In this document: positions 1 through 9,463 of the stretch, piece after piece | How the letters are laid out: every line of letters begins with the position of its first letter | Position numbering within the stretch: position 1 is the stretch's first letter | DNA from: Planctomycetota bacterium | GTDB taxonomy: Bacteria > Planctomycetota > UBA1135 > GCA-002686595 | DNA length: 64,000 bases | Assembly: GCA_021413885.1 (NCBI GenBank) | Contig: JAIOPM010000032.1 | Coordinates: 62,001-126,000 of the forward strand | Direction: 5' to 3' | The notes under the pieces: model-generated | What the model was told of the DNA's origin: nothing | Seen by the model: only the letters and a program-made list of their open reading frames with translations | The model's database searches: none | Made by a program: the position numbers and the translations under genes

Positions 1-1050
1 CAGGAGAACGCGCGGATCATCCACGCGCACGAGGAGAGCGCGGGCCGAGTCACCGGCGCCGACGACGAGCTGCTGCCGCATCCGTACCTCGGGCTCGTCG
101 CGCGCGGAACGTTGCGCACGCTCGAACGCGCGGTCGATGCGATGCGCGAGCCCGGCGAGACGCGCGTCGACGTCGTCTTGGTCGGCGGCGGCGCGACGCG
201 CATCTTCCCGGTCGCGCGAGAGAGCCTGATCGACGCGCTCTCGAAGACTCCCGCGTTCGCCGATCGCAAGATCGTGTTGTGGAACTTCGCCGAGGAATCG
301 ACGAAGGCGCCGCAACAGCTCGAGCTCCTGCTCTACCTGACCGCGCTCGGCGTCGCGCCCGATCTCGTGATCGACATCGCGGGCCGCAACGAGATCATGA
401 TCGGTTGCGCCAACGCGCTCGCCGACACGCATCCGGTCTACCCCGTTCGCAAGAAGTGGGAGCCGCTGGTCTTCGGCGGTGGGACCGATCGCATCTCGAT
501 CGACTTCCTGGTGAAGACGTGGACCGCCGGGCTCGAGATCGACGAGATCATCCGCCACTTGAACGCCGGCGGCATCCATTGCGCGCTGTGGGCGAGCGGC
601 GCGATCGAGCGCGTCGAGACCCTCGCGATCGATCGCGACCTCGCGTTGAACAGCTATCGCCGTCGTTCCGAAGCGTCGCGTCGCCAGATCGTGTTGCGCG
701 GTCCGTCGCCGCCCGTGGGGCCGAAGCTGACGCTCAACGCCAGCGCGACCGCGTGGTACCAAGCGACGCGCGACCTCGGCGCGGTGTGCGCGGCGCGGCA
801 CATTCGTTTCGTCTCGGTGCTCGAACCGTTCGGCGAGAACGCGGTGCCCGGAGCGGAGGACGAACCCGACGAGAGCGAGAAGATCGGTCTGCCGCACGCG
901 CGCCGCGTGTTGGTGACCGCGGCGTCGGGACTGGTCGCCGCGGGCGTGACGTGGATCGACGCGGCCACGGTCGTGCCGGAGAAGGCGACGCCGAAGGAAG
1001 CGGCATTGCTGCTGGTCGCCGAGATCGCGCGTCGGCTCGGCGCACCGTAA
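1..1050 (+). CDS. SGNH/GDSL-hydrolase-like protein (5' end outside window)
   Basis: The frame is open from base 1 to the TAA at 1048-1050, giving at least 349 residues; the first in-frame start-like codon (TTG at 112) is probably internal. Upstream of it the frame encodes HPYLG (visible residues 27-31), a segment often seen near the start of planctomycete SGNH-fold proteins. A GRNE motif near visible residues 128-131 sits where these proteins carry GFNE (block III Asn), and a late stretch resembles the 'exhaustion of options, then D near the C-terminus' layout. A catalytic Ser-containing block I is not visible, so it may lie outside the window or be degenerate. Ends 4 bp from the convergent propeller gene. 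Family call is by motif resemblance only; substrate unknown. Confidence 0.5.
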   Translation, partial: QENARIIHAHEESAGRVTGADDELLPHPYLGLVARGTLRTLERAVDAMREPGETRVDVVLVGGGATRIFPVARESLIDALSKTPAFADRKIVLWNFAEESTKAPQQLELLLYLTALGVAPDLVIDIAGRNEIMIGCANALADTHPVYPVRKKWEPLVFGGGTDRISIDFLVKTWTAGLEIDEIIRHLNAGGIHCALWASGAIERVETLAIDRDLALNSYRRRSEASRRQIVLRGPSPPVGPKLTLNASATAWYQATRDLGAVCAARHIRFVSVLEPFGENAVPGAEDEPDESEKIGLPHARRVLVTAASGLVAAGVTWIDAATVVPEKATPKEAALLLVAEIARRLGAP

Positions 1051-1054
1051 TCGT

Positions 1055-2071
1055 TCAGCGCGACGAGAAGGCGAGGCCGTCGGGCTCGCGTCCCGCGCGG
1101 AAGCGTGTCGCGATCGCGAGCTTCTCGAGATCGAGCACCGTCACCACGTCCGCGTTGGTGTTCGCGACGAACGCGCGCTTGCCGTCCGGCGTGATCAGGA
1201 TCCCGACCGGCACCGGGCCGTCGCCGAACTGTTGGTTGAAGAGCCGCTGGTCGACGTCGTCGCCGGCGCGCACGCCCATCGCGATCTTGGCGAGCTCCTT
1301 GCGCGTCGCGACGTCCCACACCGACACGTCGCCGCCGCTCGCGTTCGAAACCAACGCGCGTTTGCCGTCGGGCGTGACCTTGATGCGGATCGGGAACTTG
1401 CCGCACGGAATCTCCGCGCTCTCGGCGAGCTTCGCGGTGTCGACGATCGAGAGCGTGTCGCCTTCGCGGTTGCCGACCCAGACTTCACGGCCGTCGGGCG
1501 TGACGTCGAGACCTTCGGAACCCTTCCCCGTCTCGATCTTCGCGAGCAACTTGCCGGTCGCGAGGTCGAGCGCGCTCAGCGAACCGGAACCGATGTTCGC
1601 GACCCACGCGCGCGAGCCGTCCGGCGAGAGGACGACCATGTGCGAGAGCGCTTGCTCGGTCGCGAGCGCGCGCACGACCTTGCGCTCCGCGAGATCGATC
1701 TCGATCAACGACTGGTTCTGCTCGCACGTCACGTACAGGCGTTCGGCGCTCGCGAACGCGATGCCGTGCGGCCGCCGGTAGTCGCCGAGATCGATCTTGT
1801 CGACGGGCACGCGGTGCTCGAGGTCGATGACGGTCAGCGTGCGCCCCGGGATCTTCGCGCCGTAGTCGCAGACGACGAGGAACTTCTCGTCCGGCGCGAC
1901 CGCGCACTCGTGCGGTCCGATGCCGGTGCCGACGACGGCGCGGCTCGCGCCGGTCGACGCGTCGAGGAACGAAGCGGTCGCGTCGGTCTTGTTGAGGACG
2001 ATCAACGTGCCGGTGTCGGAGGTTGCGGCGAGCGAGGCGCCGAAGAAGGCGGCGAAGAAGAGGCTGAGCAT
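1055..2071 (-). CDS. Secreted YVTN-type beta-propeller protein
   Basis: 338 residues from the ATG at 2071. The frame stays open far upstream, but this ATG begins a clean signal peptide (residues 1-16, ending ASLAA) while the upstream extension is Arg-rich antisense of the neighbour. The body is made of about seven blades with the pattern 'spDG...vvn..sg.vsv.d...', for example LSPDGSRAWVAN, VTPDGREVWVGN and ITPDGKRAFVAN, which is the YVTN/NHL-like repeat. Such proteins act outside the cytoplasm, usually as scaffolds or binding proteins; no catalytic residues can be named. Convergent with the SGNH-like gene and codirectional with the EamA gene upstream (59 bp gap). Confidence 0.85.
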   Translation of the reverse strand: MLSLFFAAFFGASLAATSDTGTLIVLNKTDATASFLDASTGASRAVVGTGIGPHECAVAPDEKFLVVCDYGAKIPGRTLTVIDLEHRVPVDKIDLGDYRRPHGIAFASAERLYVTCEQNQSLIEIDLAERKVVRALATEQALSHMVVLSPDGSRAWVANIGSGSLSALDLATGKLLAKIETGKGSEGLDVTPDGREVWVGNREGDTLSIVDTAKLAESAEIPCGKFPIRIKVTPDGKRALVSNASGGDVSVWDVATRKELAKIAMGVRAGDDVDQRLFNQQFGDGPVPVGILITPDGKRAFVANTNADVVTVLDLEKLAIATRFRAGREPDGLAFSSR

Positions 2072-2130
2072 CGTGGTCTCCTTGGGGGCCGCGATTGTCG
2101 AGCGCGAGCGAGTTCGCGCAAGGCGCGCGC

Positions 2131-3105
2131 TCAAGCTTCGACGGAAGCCGAACTCGGCGACACGGATCTTGCCTCCGGACGGACGTGCTTCGGCGAGCCG
2201 CGCCGCAGGAACCACACGCCGAGGATCACGGTCGGGCCGCCGACGAGCGCGTGGCTCGTGATCGTCTCGCCGTCGAAGCTCGCGGCCCAGAACATCGTCA
2301 CGAACGGCTGGAAGTAGAGCATCGCCGAGATCTTCGCCGAGCCTTCTTCGTCGAGCGCCTGCATCCACAGCACGAACGAGACGCCGTTGCAGAACACGCC
2401 GAGGAAGAGCGCGGCGAGCCACGCCGACGTCGTCGGCGACGCGACCGTCCATCCGGTGGCGCACGCGGCCGCGGTGTTCAGCACGCCGGCGACCGTCATC
2501 GCGAAGAGCGTGACGCGCAACGAACCGCTCGACGCGGTCGGCTGCGCCGCGAGCACGGTGAACAGCGGCCACGTGAAGCACGACACGAAGATCAGGAATT
2601 CGCCGAACGACGCGCCGTTCGGCTCGAACGGGTGCGCGAGCGCGACGATGCCGACGCCGACGCTCGCGACCGCCATGCCGAACCAGCCGAGCGCGCGAAT
2701 GCGTTCGCCGAGGAAGAGCGCGCCGCCAAGCGCGAGTACCACCGGATTGAACGCGATGATCCAACCGCTCGAGATCGACTTTGCGTGCGTCATCGCGAAC
2801 GCTTGGATCAGCAAATGCGCCGCGAGGATCGCGCCGAGCAACGCCGAGCGGCCGCGGTCGCGCGGCTCGACGAGCCAACGCTCGCGCCGCACCACGGTGA
2901 ACAGCGCGAGCACCGCGACGCCGAGCCCCATGCGCACCGCGATCAACCCGTTGGGATGGAACGCGACCAACGCCGCGCGCGTGAACGGGAACGAGATGCC
3001 CCAGAACACGACGGCGAGCAGCACCTTCCAGGAGAAGAAGTCCGCGAGCCGCGCGACGAGACCGTCGGGCGCTTCGCCCGCCGCTTCTGACTCCGACGCC
3101 GCCAT
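2131..3105 (-). CDS. EamA/DMT-family membrane transporter
   Basis: 324 residues with about ten hydrophobic helices in two related halves of five, the standard EamA arrangement. The first helix contains VVFWGISFPFTRAAL, matching the 'wGsnf.a.k' signature of the drug/metabolite transporter superfamily, and the second half repeats it. A short acidic cytoplasmic N-terminus precedes helix 1. The likely role is export of a small metabolite or amino acid across the inner membrane; the substrate cannot be told from sequence. It lies 38 bp downstream of the repeat-rich gene read on the same strand, so cotranscription is possible. Confidence 0.88.
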   Translation of the reverse strand: MAASESEAAGEAPDGLVARLADFFSWKVLLAVVFWGISFPFTRAALVAFHPNGLIAVRMGLGVAVLALFTVVRRERWLVEPRDRGRSALLGAILAAHLLIQAFAMTHAKSISSGWIIAFNPVVLALGGALFLGERIRALGWFGMAVASVGVGIVALAHPFEPNGASFGEFLIFVSCFTWPLFTVLAAQPTASSGSLRVTLFAMTVAGVLNTAAACATGWTVASPTTSAWLAALFLGVFCNGVSFVLWMQALDEEGSAKISAMLYFQPFVTMFWAASFDGETITSHALVGGPTVILGVWFLRRGSPKHVRPEARSVSPSSASVEA

Positions 3106-3143
3106 GGGCGCGGGATTCTAGACGCGAACGCTCTTCGTCGCGC

Positions 3144-5060
3144 TCAGTACGAGATCACTTGCACGTCGCCGGGAGCGAGCGTCACGGCGCGGCGTTCGAT
3201 CTCGACGTCGCCCTCGGACTTCAGGACGAGCGTGTACGCGCCTTCGACGACGCTGTGCACCTGCGAACGTCCGGCGGTGAGTGGGACTTCGAACGAATTC
3301 CACCAGCCGCTGGCTTCGAGGCGATAGATCGATTCGGGCTCGCCGTCCGAGCGCAAAAGCTCCGCCGACGACGCGACGGTTTCCGGCGGGCGCGAGGTCT
3401 CGATGCGGAAGTGCACGCGGCGGCCGACGCGGAGTTCGACGTGCTCGCGATCGACGTCGACGTCCAGCGGAACGGTTTGCGGAAGGATCACGTCGCCCGA
3501 GAGCGAGAACATCGCCTCGCGCCACGCGACGCCCTCGAACGTGAAGCGTCCCTCGGCGTCGGTGGTGACCTCTTTGCTCGACATGAAGCTGCGAGCGTAA
3601 CCCTCGATCTCCAGCACGACGGAGATCGCGACCTGCACGCCCGCGATCGGCGCGCTGTCGAGTCCGACGACGCGGCCCGCGAGCTTGGGCCAGAGCGCAT
3701 CGGCGGGCGCGACGAGATCGACGCCGTGCGTGCCCGCGGCGATCGGGTCGGACTCGAAGCGGATCAAGCTCTTCGGATCCGAAACGAGCACGCGATAGTC
3801 GCGATCGACGAGCCCGCGCAGTTCGAAACGGCCCGCGGGATCGGTCGTCGCCTTGACGCGGTTGCCGCCGGCGATCGACTCCGCGAGCTCGGACGGTATC
3901 TGGTTGAAGCTCAGCCTGGTTCCGTCGAGCAGCTGCACCTGCCACTTGGCGGCGGGCCGCAATGCCGCGTCGAGCACACGACCCGAGATCGCGAGCGCCG
4001 CGGGACCGAGCACGACGCGCAACGGCGGTCGGTCCTCGTCCTTCTTCGCGATCAACGCGTCGATGTCGGGCACGACCGCGGGTTGATAGCCCTTCAACAC
4101 CGCGATCAACGGAGCGCCGACGCGCACCGCGTATTCGAGCGGCAGGTGAAAGGCTCCGTGCTCGTCGGTCTTTGCTCCGAGCGCATCGATGCGCACCGTC
4201 GCGCCCTCGGCCGGCGCGCCGTCGCGGTGAACGACGATTCCGTCGAGCCCCGGCGTCGCAGGATCGGGGCGTTCGAGCTCGATCACGACTTCGTGGTCGA
4301 AGCTCGCGTCGTCGAGGCGCTGCGTCTTCGGACGGAAACCCTTCGCTTCGACTTCGAGGAACACGCCGGAGAGACGCGGTAGAGCGATGAACGCGAAACG
4401 TCCGAGGCCGTTGGACTTCACGACGCGCTCGGCGTCGAAGTCCGAGCTCGAGTGATCGAGCGGGAACGGCAGCCCCGCGAACAACAGGTCGGGAACTTCG
4501 CGCGAGACCAGCGCGCCCTCGACCGGCGCACCGGTCGAATCGACGACGCGTCCGGCGAGCGCGACCTGCGGCGCGACGACGATGCAGAGCTCGCTCGCGG
4601 CGGCACTCTCGTTCGCGCGCGCGGCGCGGACGGTGACGTGGGTCTTGGGGCGCGCGACGAGCAACACGTCGCGGCCGGCCTCGAACTCGAGCTCGAACGT
4701 GCCGTCGGCCGTCGACTGCACGAGCGTCGAGCCGTGATCCGCAGCGACGGCGACGGAACCGATCGACGCGCCGACGACGTCGCACACGCGGCCGCGGATG
4801 CGGAACGTCTTCGGAGCGACCGCCGCGGCTTTCGCGCCGGACGCGGGGGTTTCCGCGACGGGAGCGTTCGCCGCCGTGCGCGCCGATTCCAGCTCGGCGC
4901 GCGGCGTGTCGAGCGGCGTGCTCTCTCTCGCGCGCGGCTCGGCGACCGCGGGCGGCGCGACCGCCGCGACCGACGGCGAGGCGTCACCGCGACCGAAGAC
5001 GAACCAACAGACTGCGAGGACGAGAACGGCGAGCGCGACGAGTGCGAGCGAGCGCTTCAT
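3144..5060 (-). CDS. Carboxypeptidase-regulatory-like repeat protein, membrane anchored
   Basis: 638 residues. An N-terminal hydrophobic segment (residues 4-22, MKRSLALVALAVLVLAVCWF) is a signal anchor, followed by an Ala/Pro/Glu linker to about residue 85. The rest consists of at least five beta-sandwich modules with the recurring 'G.V.d..g.pv.ga.V......tt..GrF.f..l' pattern, for example IRGRVCDVVG, LAGRVVDSTG and ISGRVLDAAL, each followed by a 'dG.F/tDaeGrF' strand. This is the carboxypeptidase D regulatory / CNA-B-like fold, common in large planctomycete surface proteins and usually structural or ligand-binding. No enzymatic domain is seen. Confidence 0.8.
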   Translation of the reverse strand: MKRSLALVALAVLVLAVCWFVFGRGDASPSVAAVAPPAVAEPRARESTPLDTPRAELESARTAANAPVAETPASGAKAAAVAPKTFRIRGRVCDVVGASIGSVAVAADHGSTLVQSTADGTFELEFEAGRDVLLVARPKTHVTVRAARANESAAASELCIVVAPQVALAGRVVDSTGAPVEGALVSREVPDLLFAGLPFPLDHSSSDFDAERVVKSNGLGRFAFIALPRLSGVFLEVEAKGFRPKTQRLDDASFDHEVVIELERPDPATPGLDGIVVHRDGAPAEGATVRIDALGAKTDEHGAFHLPLEYAVRVGAPLIAVLKGYQPAVVPDIDALIAKKDEDRPPLRVVLGPAALAISGRVLDAALRPAAKWQVQLLDGTRLSFNQIPSELAESIAGGNRVKATTDPAGRFELRGLVDRDYRVLVSDPKSLIRFESDPIAAGTHGVDLVAPADALWPKLAGRVVGLDSAPIAGVQVAISVVLEIEGYARSFMSSKEVTTDAEGRFTFEGVAWREAMFSLSGDVILPQTVPLDVDVDREHVELRVGRRVHFRIETSRPPETVASSAELLRSDGEPESIYRLEASGWWNSFEVPLTAGRSQVHSVVEGAYTLVLKSEGDVEIERRAVTLAPGDVQVISY

Positions 5061-5135
5061 GCGCGTCCTTGTACACGCTGTCGAGCGCTACGGTCTCGCT
5101 CGATCCGCGCGCAGGCCCGAATCCCGGAAAAGGAA

Positions 5136-5179
5136 GCCGCCGCGCACCCTTCCGATTTCTCGGTGGGGCGCGCGGCGGC
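5136..5179 (-). terminator. Rho-independent terminator after the hydrolase pair
   Basis: Perfect 10-bp GC stem (5136-5145 pairs with 5170-5179) with a 24-nt loop. Read on the minus strand the stem is followed by TTCCTTTTCC. It lies just past the stop codon at 5202, so it should end the transcript of the two genes at 5202-7916. Confidence 0.62.
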
Positions 5180-5201
5180 GTTCGATCGAGCAACGTTCGG
5201 G

Positions 5202-5873
5202 CTACTGAACCAGCGGTTGCAGCAGACCTTGGGCGAGGTCGTATTCGTCGCTCGCCCACGTTTGAACCAGCGTCGCTGCGTAGCGCTCGAGCTCGGTGCG
5301 GTTCTTCACCGGCGCGTCGGTAGACCCAAGTTGCTTCGCGGCGATCACCTTCTGCGCGGTGAACGGCTTGATGCCGACGCGGCGCGCGCCGGCGATTTCA
5401 TCGACCACCGCGACGGCGTCGACTTGCTCGGGCAATCGCGGCGTGCCGAACCAGATCGGCGCGGCGAGCAGATCGAGCGCCGGCAGGCCGGTCGCGGGAT
5501 CGAGCTCGGACGGAACGATCACGACCAAGTGGCCGGAGCCGTCGCCGTGGTTGATGCGTTCGGCGGTTTGGTTGCCGACGAAGAGCACCGGCTCGTAGCC
5601 CTGGCGCGGCACGACGAGCTCGGGCTCGACGTCGAGCACCAACAACCAACCGGCGCGCACCGACGGACGCTCGGCGCGCCACGTGTGTTCGTACGGTTGA
5701 TCGAGGACGAAGGGCTGCGCGAAGAGCAGGCCGCGCACGCCGCTCGACGCGGCGGAGACGACGTGCTCGGTGGTCGCGGCCGGCGTCGAGCCGGCCTTCA
5801 TCCACGCGGTGCCCGCCGCGGCGAGCACGACCAGAGCGACGAAGGAAGTCAGGAGCCAACGAGGTGCGCGCAT
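5202..5873 (-). CDS. Uncharacterised membrane-anchored protein paired with secreted hydrolase
   Basis: 223 residues, family not recognised. One N-terminal hydrophobic segment (about residues 7-25) serves as signal peptide or anchor; the remainder is predicted periplasmic, with alternating beta-like stretches such as LLVLDVEPELVV and LVVIVPSEL. It starts only 3 bp after the stop of the alpha/beta hydrolase gene and is followed by a terminator, so the two form a two-gene transcript. The pairing suggests an accessory role for the hydrolase, but nothing in the sequence shows it. Confidence 0.7.
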   Translation of the reverse strand: MRAPRWLLTSFVALVVLAAAGTAWMKAGSTPAATTEHVVSAASSGVRGLLFAQPFVLDQPYEHTWRAERPSVRAGWLLVLDVEPELVVPRQGYEPVLFVGNQTAERINHGDGSGHLVVIVPSELDPATGLPALDLLAAPIWFGTPRLPEQVDAVAVVDEIAGARRVGIKPFTAQKVIAAKQLGSTDAPVKNRTELERYAATLVQTWASDEYDLAQGLLQPLVQ

Positions 5874-5876
5874 GGT

Positions 5877-7916
5877 TCAGAGTCCCTTTCCGATGATCTC
5901 GATGTCGTCCAGACCCACGCGACCGGAGCTCGGCCCGATCGATCCGAACAGGAAGTGGATCCGCACCACTTGGGTGAGGTCGAACACCGGCGTGTAACGC
6001 GTGAACGCCTCGAGCGGGATGCGGACGGACACGAACTCGTTCGCCCAACCCGCACCCGTTCCGGTGCCGGTGCGCGGATACGGCCGCGTCAACTTGCCGT
6101 ACTCGCCGAAGTCGATCGCGGGCGAGAAGAAGCCCGACACGTCCTCGAGCTGCACGCCGAACGAGAGCGGCGCGTTCCACGCATCGGTGTTCGGGTGACG
6201 CGTGCCTTGGCAGGCGCGGAACGAGAGGAAGTCGTCGTCGCTGAAGTCCGTTTGAGCCGGCAAGACGTCGATCGAGTAGGTCGACGGCGCCGTCCAATCG
6301 AAGACTGCGCAACGGTGGTTGTCGCCCGAGATGCCGCGGCACATGCCGTTCATGGGCACGCCGGCGCTCCACGAGAACGAGCTGTCGAGGTCGGTCATCA
6401 CGCCCTCGACCAGGTTCGACACGTTCGAGAAGACCGCGGTGCCGGAGCTCGACGTCGTCGTCCCGGTCTGCGTCTGGTAGTTCTCGACGACGAAGTTCGG
6501 CGCGACGAGCGCGTTCTTGTGCTCGGACGCGACGATCACGTTCGACGGGATCGACGCGGAGTGGAAGTCGTCGTAGCTGCGCTCGAGGTAGTCGCGCGCC
6601 GCAACGTTGCCCTCGATGTAGTGCTTCACCAACGCGAGGTAGTTGCTGAGCATCACCGGGTGCGTGCCCGGCATGCCGATCAACGCCGGCCCGGTGCACC
6701 AGCACGTGCCGCCGTTGTTGTGGAAGTCCGCGTGGCCGGCGCCCTGGATCGAGTTGTAGTTCTTGTTGCCGTCGCAGCGCTCGTAGATCGGCGTCGATTG
6801 CACGATCTGGTTCTGCGGACTGCCGTTGACGTCGGAGTCGGACGCGCCGACGAACATGTGGTAGTTGACGTCGAACGGATCGATCTGGCCGACGGTGAGG
6901 AACTCGGTCGGCGCGATCGAGCTGATCAAGCGGATGTCGCTCGCCGTGTAGTTCGCCGGGACGAACACGCCGGTCGCGACCTTGTTGTACGCACGCACCA
7001 CGCCCTCGCCGCCGCGGCTGTGGCCGATCCACACGATGTTGTCGGCGTCGATGTGGCCGTTGAGCACGCCGCCGTTGATCGTGCCCTGGTTGGTCAGGAT
7101 GTAATCGGTGTTGGTCAACGTCGTCACCGACGCGGTCTCGATGCCGGGGCCGGTGTTGTTCTGGTGGCTCATCACGATGCAGCCCCACGACGCGAGGTGG
7201 AAACCGATGTGGTCGTACCAGCGATAGTCGTGACCGTTGCCGTGGCTGACGACGACGAGCGGGAGCTTGCCGAGGCTCGCGATGTTCGACGGGTAGTACG
7301 TGTCCTGGCCGAGGAACGAACCGCCGCTGTACTGGATCTCGGTGACGGCGTACGGACCGGGTTGGCCCGGGTCCTTGCAGACGAAGAAGCCCGGCTCGCC
7401 ATAGAACCCGTCGACGCCGTCGCCCGAGTTCAGGATGCCGTTCTTGTTGAAGTCGATCACGACGTCGTATGGCACGCCGAAGCCGGCGCCCGCGTCGCCG
7501 TTCAGCGCTCCGGCGGACAGCAACAACAGGTTCGAGCCCATCGTGCCCGCGGAGAACGTGAAGTTCTGCGGCGCGCCGCGGACGTCGACCAACGTCTGGT
7601 TCGCGACCCACTGCGGGATCGTCTTGTGCGCGACCACGTAGACGTCGACGTTCTTGCCGACGAAGCTCGGATAGCGCGTCGGATCGATCGAGAACCAGAT
7701 CCTCCGTCCGACTTCGAACGAGCGCACGTAGTGGAAGTCCGGGAACCCGCTGAGGCCTTCGCCGGCGAGCTCGAGGTCGAGCACCTTCAACGGGTTGAGC
7801 CGCACGACGCCGCCGACCGGCGGGACGACGACTTGCGCTGCGACGGGCAAGGCGAGCGCGAGCGGTGCGGCCGCGCGAAGGAACGCAAGCACGAGGGAGG
7901 ATCGAACGCGATGCAT
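5877..7916 (-). CDS. Secreted alpha/beta hydrolase with C-terminal beta-sandwich
   Basis: 679 residues from the ATG at 7916, which begins a signal peptide (residues 1-28, ending VAAQ); the 98 codons upstream in frame lack coding character. The nucleophile elbow GHSRGG is present with Ser300, preceded by VVVSHGNGHDYRWYDHIG, which fits the oxyanion strand of the esterase/dienelactone-hydrolase/PAF-acetylhydrolase group. A catalytic acid and His are expected further on (GAGHADFHNNGG is a good His candidate). The last 200 residues resemble a galactose-binding-like beta-sandwich ending VGLDDIEI. Likely a secreted esterase or lipase; substrate unknown. Confidence 0.78.
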   Translation of the reverse strand: MHRVRSSLVLAFLRAAAPLALALPVAAQVVVPPVGGVVRLNPLKVLDLELAGEGLSGFPDFHYVRSFEVGRRIWFSIDPTRYPSFVGKNVDVYVVAHKTIPQWVANQTLVDVRGAPQNFTFSAGTMGSNLLLLSAGALNGDAGAGFGVPYDVVIDFNKNGILNSGDGVDGFYGEPGFFVCKDPGQPGPYAVTEIQYSGGSFLGQDTYYPSNIASLGKLPLVVVSHGNGHDYRWYDHIGFHLASWGCIVMSHQNNTGPGIETASVTTLTNTDYILTNQGTINGGVLNGHIDADNIVWIGHSRGGEGVVRAYNKVATGVFVPANYTASDIRLISSIAPTEFLTVGQIDPFDVNYHMFVGASDSDVNGSPQNQIVQSTPIYERCDGNKNYNSIQGAGHADFHNNGGTCWCTGPALIGMPGTHPVMLSNYLALVKHYIEGNVAARDYLERSYDDFHSASIPSNVIVASEHKNALVAPNFVVENYQTQTGTTTSSSGTAVFSNVSNLVEGVMTDLDSSFSWSAGVPMNGMCRGISGDNHRCAVFDWTAPSTYSIDVLPAQTDFSDDDFLSFRACQGTRHPNTDAWNAPLSFGVQLEDVSGFFSPAIDFGEYGKLTRPYPRTGTGTGAGWANEFVSVRIPLEAFTRYTPVFDLTQVVRIHFLFGSIGPSSGRVGLDDIEIIGKGL

Positions 7917-8212
7917 GGCGGGTTCCTGCTGGCGCGGGACCTCGCTTCGAGTGTCGACTCCCCGGGGATCCACCGGGCTGAATCGAGACCTGCGCGAGGC
8001 CTGCCTACGCTCGTGAAGAATGTAACCGGGCTCGCGAGGAGCGTGTCGACCGCGACGGGATTCCACGCGCGATCCGAAGCGCGCGCCACCGCATGGAGCG
8101 AGCGCCGCCGACTTCTCGCCCACGGCGGTTGCCGGTGACGCTCGCTCGCCAGTAGCCTCTGCCGCCCGTTCGCGACCGGTGCGTCGCGGACGCCCTCGAC
8201 CGAAAGGCAAAG
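7917..8212. other. Divergent intergenic region (296 bp)
   Basis: Separates the divergently read secreted hydrolase and the cytochrome c lipoprotein, so it should hold both promoters. No convincing -35/-10 pair, hairpin or small gene was found; the frames crossing it are Arg-rich and look non-coding. Confidence 0.5.
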
Positions 8213-9463
8213 ATGAACGCGGTGTATCGAACTTGGCCGAGCTTGCTGTCCGCCGCGCTGTGCGCGTTCGGTGCGTGGGCGTGCGAATCTCCGAAGCCGC
8301 CGCCTGAGCCCGCGGCGCAGCCGACCGAAGTCGTGATGCTGAGCGACGACGAGGAAGAGCCCGTCCACGACGGCCGTTGGGTGTACGAGGGCAACTGCGC
8401 GGGCTGCCACAACGAGAACGGCGACGGTCAAGGCCCGACGATGCTCGCGCTCGGCCTGAAGGCGCGCAGCTTCGCGCAAGGCGGCTTCGCGTTCGGCAAC
8501 ACGCGCGAGGCGATCTTCCGCACGATCAGCGCCGGCATGCCCGGCAGCTCGGTGATGCCGTCGTTCAAGGCGACGTTGACCGACGACGAGCGTTGGCTCG
8601 TCGTCGACTACGTGTTGACGCTCTGCCCGCGCGTCGACGAGAAAGCGAGCGGCACCGCGCTCACCGTTCGTGATCGCCCGCAGATCGCGCGCGGTCTGTT
8701 GCCCGCGGTCGTCGACGGCCAACCGGAATGGCCGCGCGGCATCCTGATCGGAACGCCGGAGGGTTTGACGTTCGAGTACCGCACCGACGACGTGCGCTTG
8801 CTCGCGGTGCGCCAAGGCGACTTCGCCGACCGCACCGATTGGAACGAGCGCGGCGGCGGCGAGCTCGTCCCGCTCGGCAAGGCGTTCTTCACGATCGGCG
8901 GCGGCAACCCCGACGCGCCGATCTCGATCCTGCGCACGGGCACGATTCGTCCCGGCCGCGCGCAGTTGCGCGCGACGATCGCGACCAAGGACGAGGTCGG
9001 CCTCGACTACGACATCTACGACTCGAGCGACAAGCGCGCGGCGATCGTCAAGGAGCGCGTGCGCGTCGAAGCGTTGCCGCTTGGCGGCGTCTTCACGCGC
9101 TCGTGGGAGATCCGCGGCGATCGCGAGGCGAACAACTTGATCATCGACGTCGGCGCGCCGGCCGGCGATTGCGAATGGGTGCGCGGCGTGCCCGAGACGT
9201 GGCAGCAGATCGGCCAGCTGTTCCGCACGCCGGTGCGCCAGGACGGTTGGATCGTCGCGAAGCGCGGCGATGTCTTCGAGTGCGTCCACGTCGCGGCGGA
9301 CAAGAACACGTGGCTCGTCAAGGACTCGAACTCGGTGCGCCTCTACGTGCCGGTCTTCGCGGGAGCCGAGCATGTCGGCGCGAAGGTGTCGGCGACGATC
9401 GTGATGACGACGGATTGGTCGGAAGAGCTGCTCGCCGAGCTCGGCAAGGAGATCGCGCGATGA
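8213..9463 (+). CDS. Lipoprotein with N-terminal cytochrome c domain
   Basis: 416 residues. The lipobox ends at Cys24 (FGAWAC), so the mature protein is lipid-anchored. A class I cytochrome c domain covers about residues 55-145: the haem motif is C62-A-G-C65-H66 and the distal Met ligand is likely in the GMPGSSVMPSF segment. Residues 150-416 form an unrecognised, mainly beta region. The stop codon overlaps the start of the next gene (ATGA, 9460-9463), so this electron carrier is made together with the propeller/DUF1080 protein. A role in moving electrons from that protein is an inference from the gene pair. Confidence 0.82.
   Translation: MNAVYRTWPSLLSAALCAFGAWACESPKPPPEPAAQPTEVVMLSDDEEEPVHDGRWVYEGNCAGCHNENGDGQGPTMLALGLKARSFAQGGFAFGNTREAIFRTISAGMPGSSVMPSFKATLTDDERWLVVDYVLTLCPRVDEKASGTALTVRDRPQIARGLLPAVVDGQPEWPRGILIGTPEGLTFEYRTDDVRLLAVRQGDFADRTDWNERGGGELVPLGKAFFTIGGGNPDAPISILRTGTIRPGRAQLRATIATKDEVGLDYDIYDSSDKRAAIVKERVRVEALPLGGVFTRSWEIRGDREANNLIIDVGAPAGDCEWVRGVPETWQQIGQLFRTPVRQDGWIVAKRGDVFECVHVAADKNTWLVKDSNSVRLYVPVFAGAEHVGAKVSATIVMTTDWSEELLAELGKEIAR

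Noticed and set aside
4452..8138. 1228-codon open frame on the plus strand
   Set aside because: Antisense to three well-supported minus-strand genes; Arg/His-rich composition typical of shadows in high-GC DNA, and no domain or start signal.
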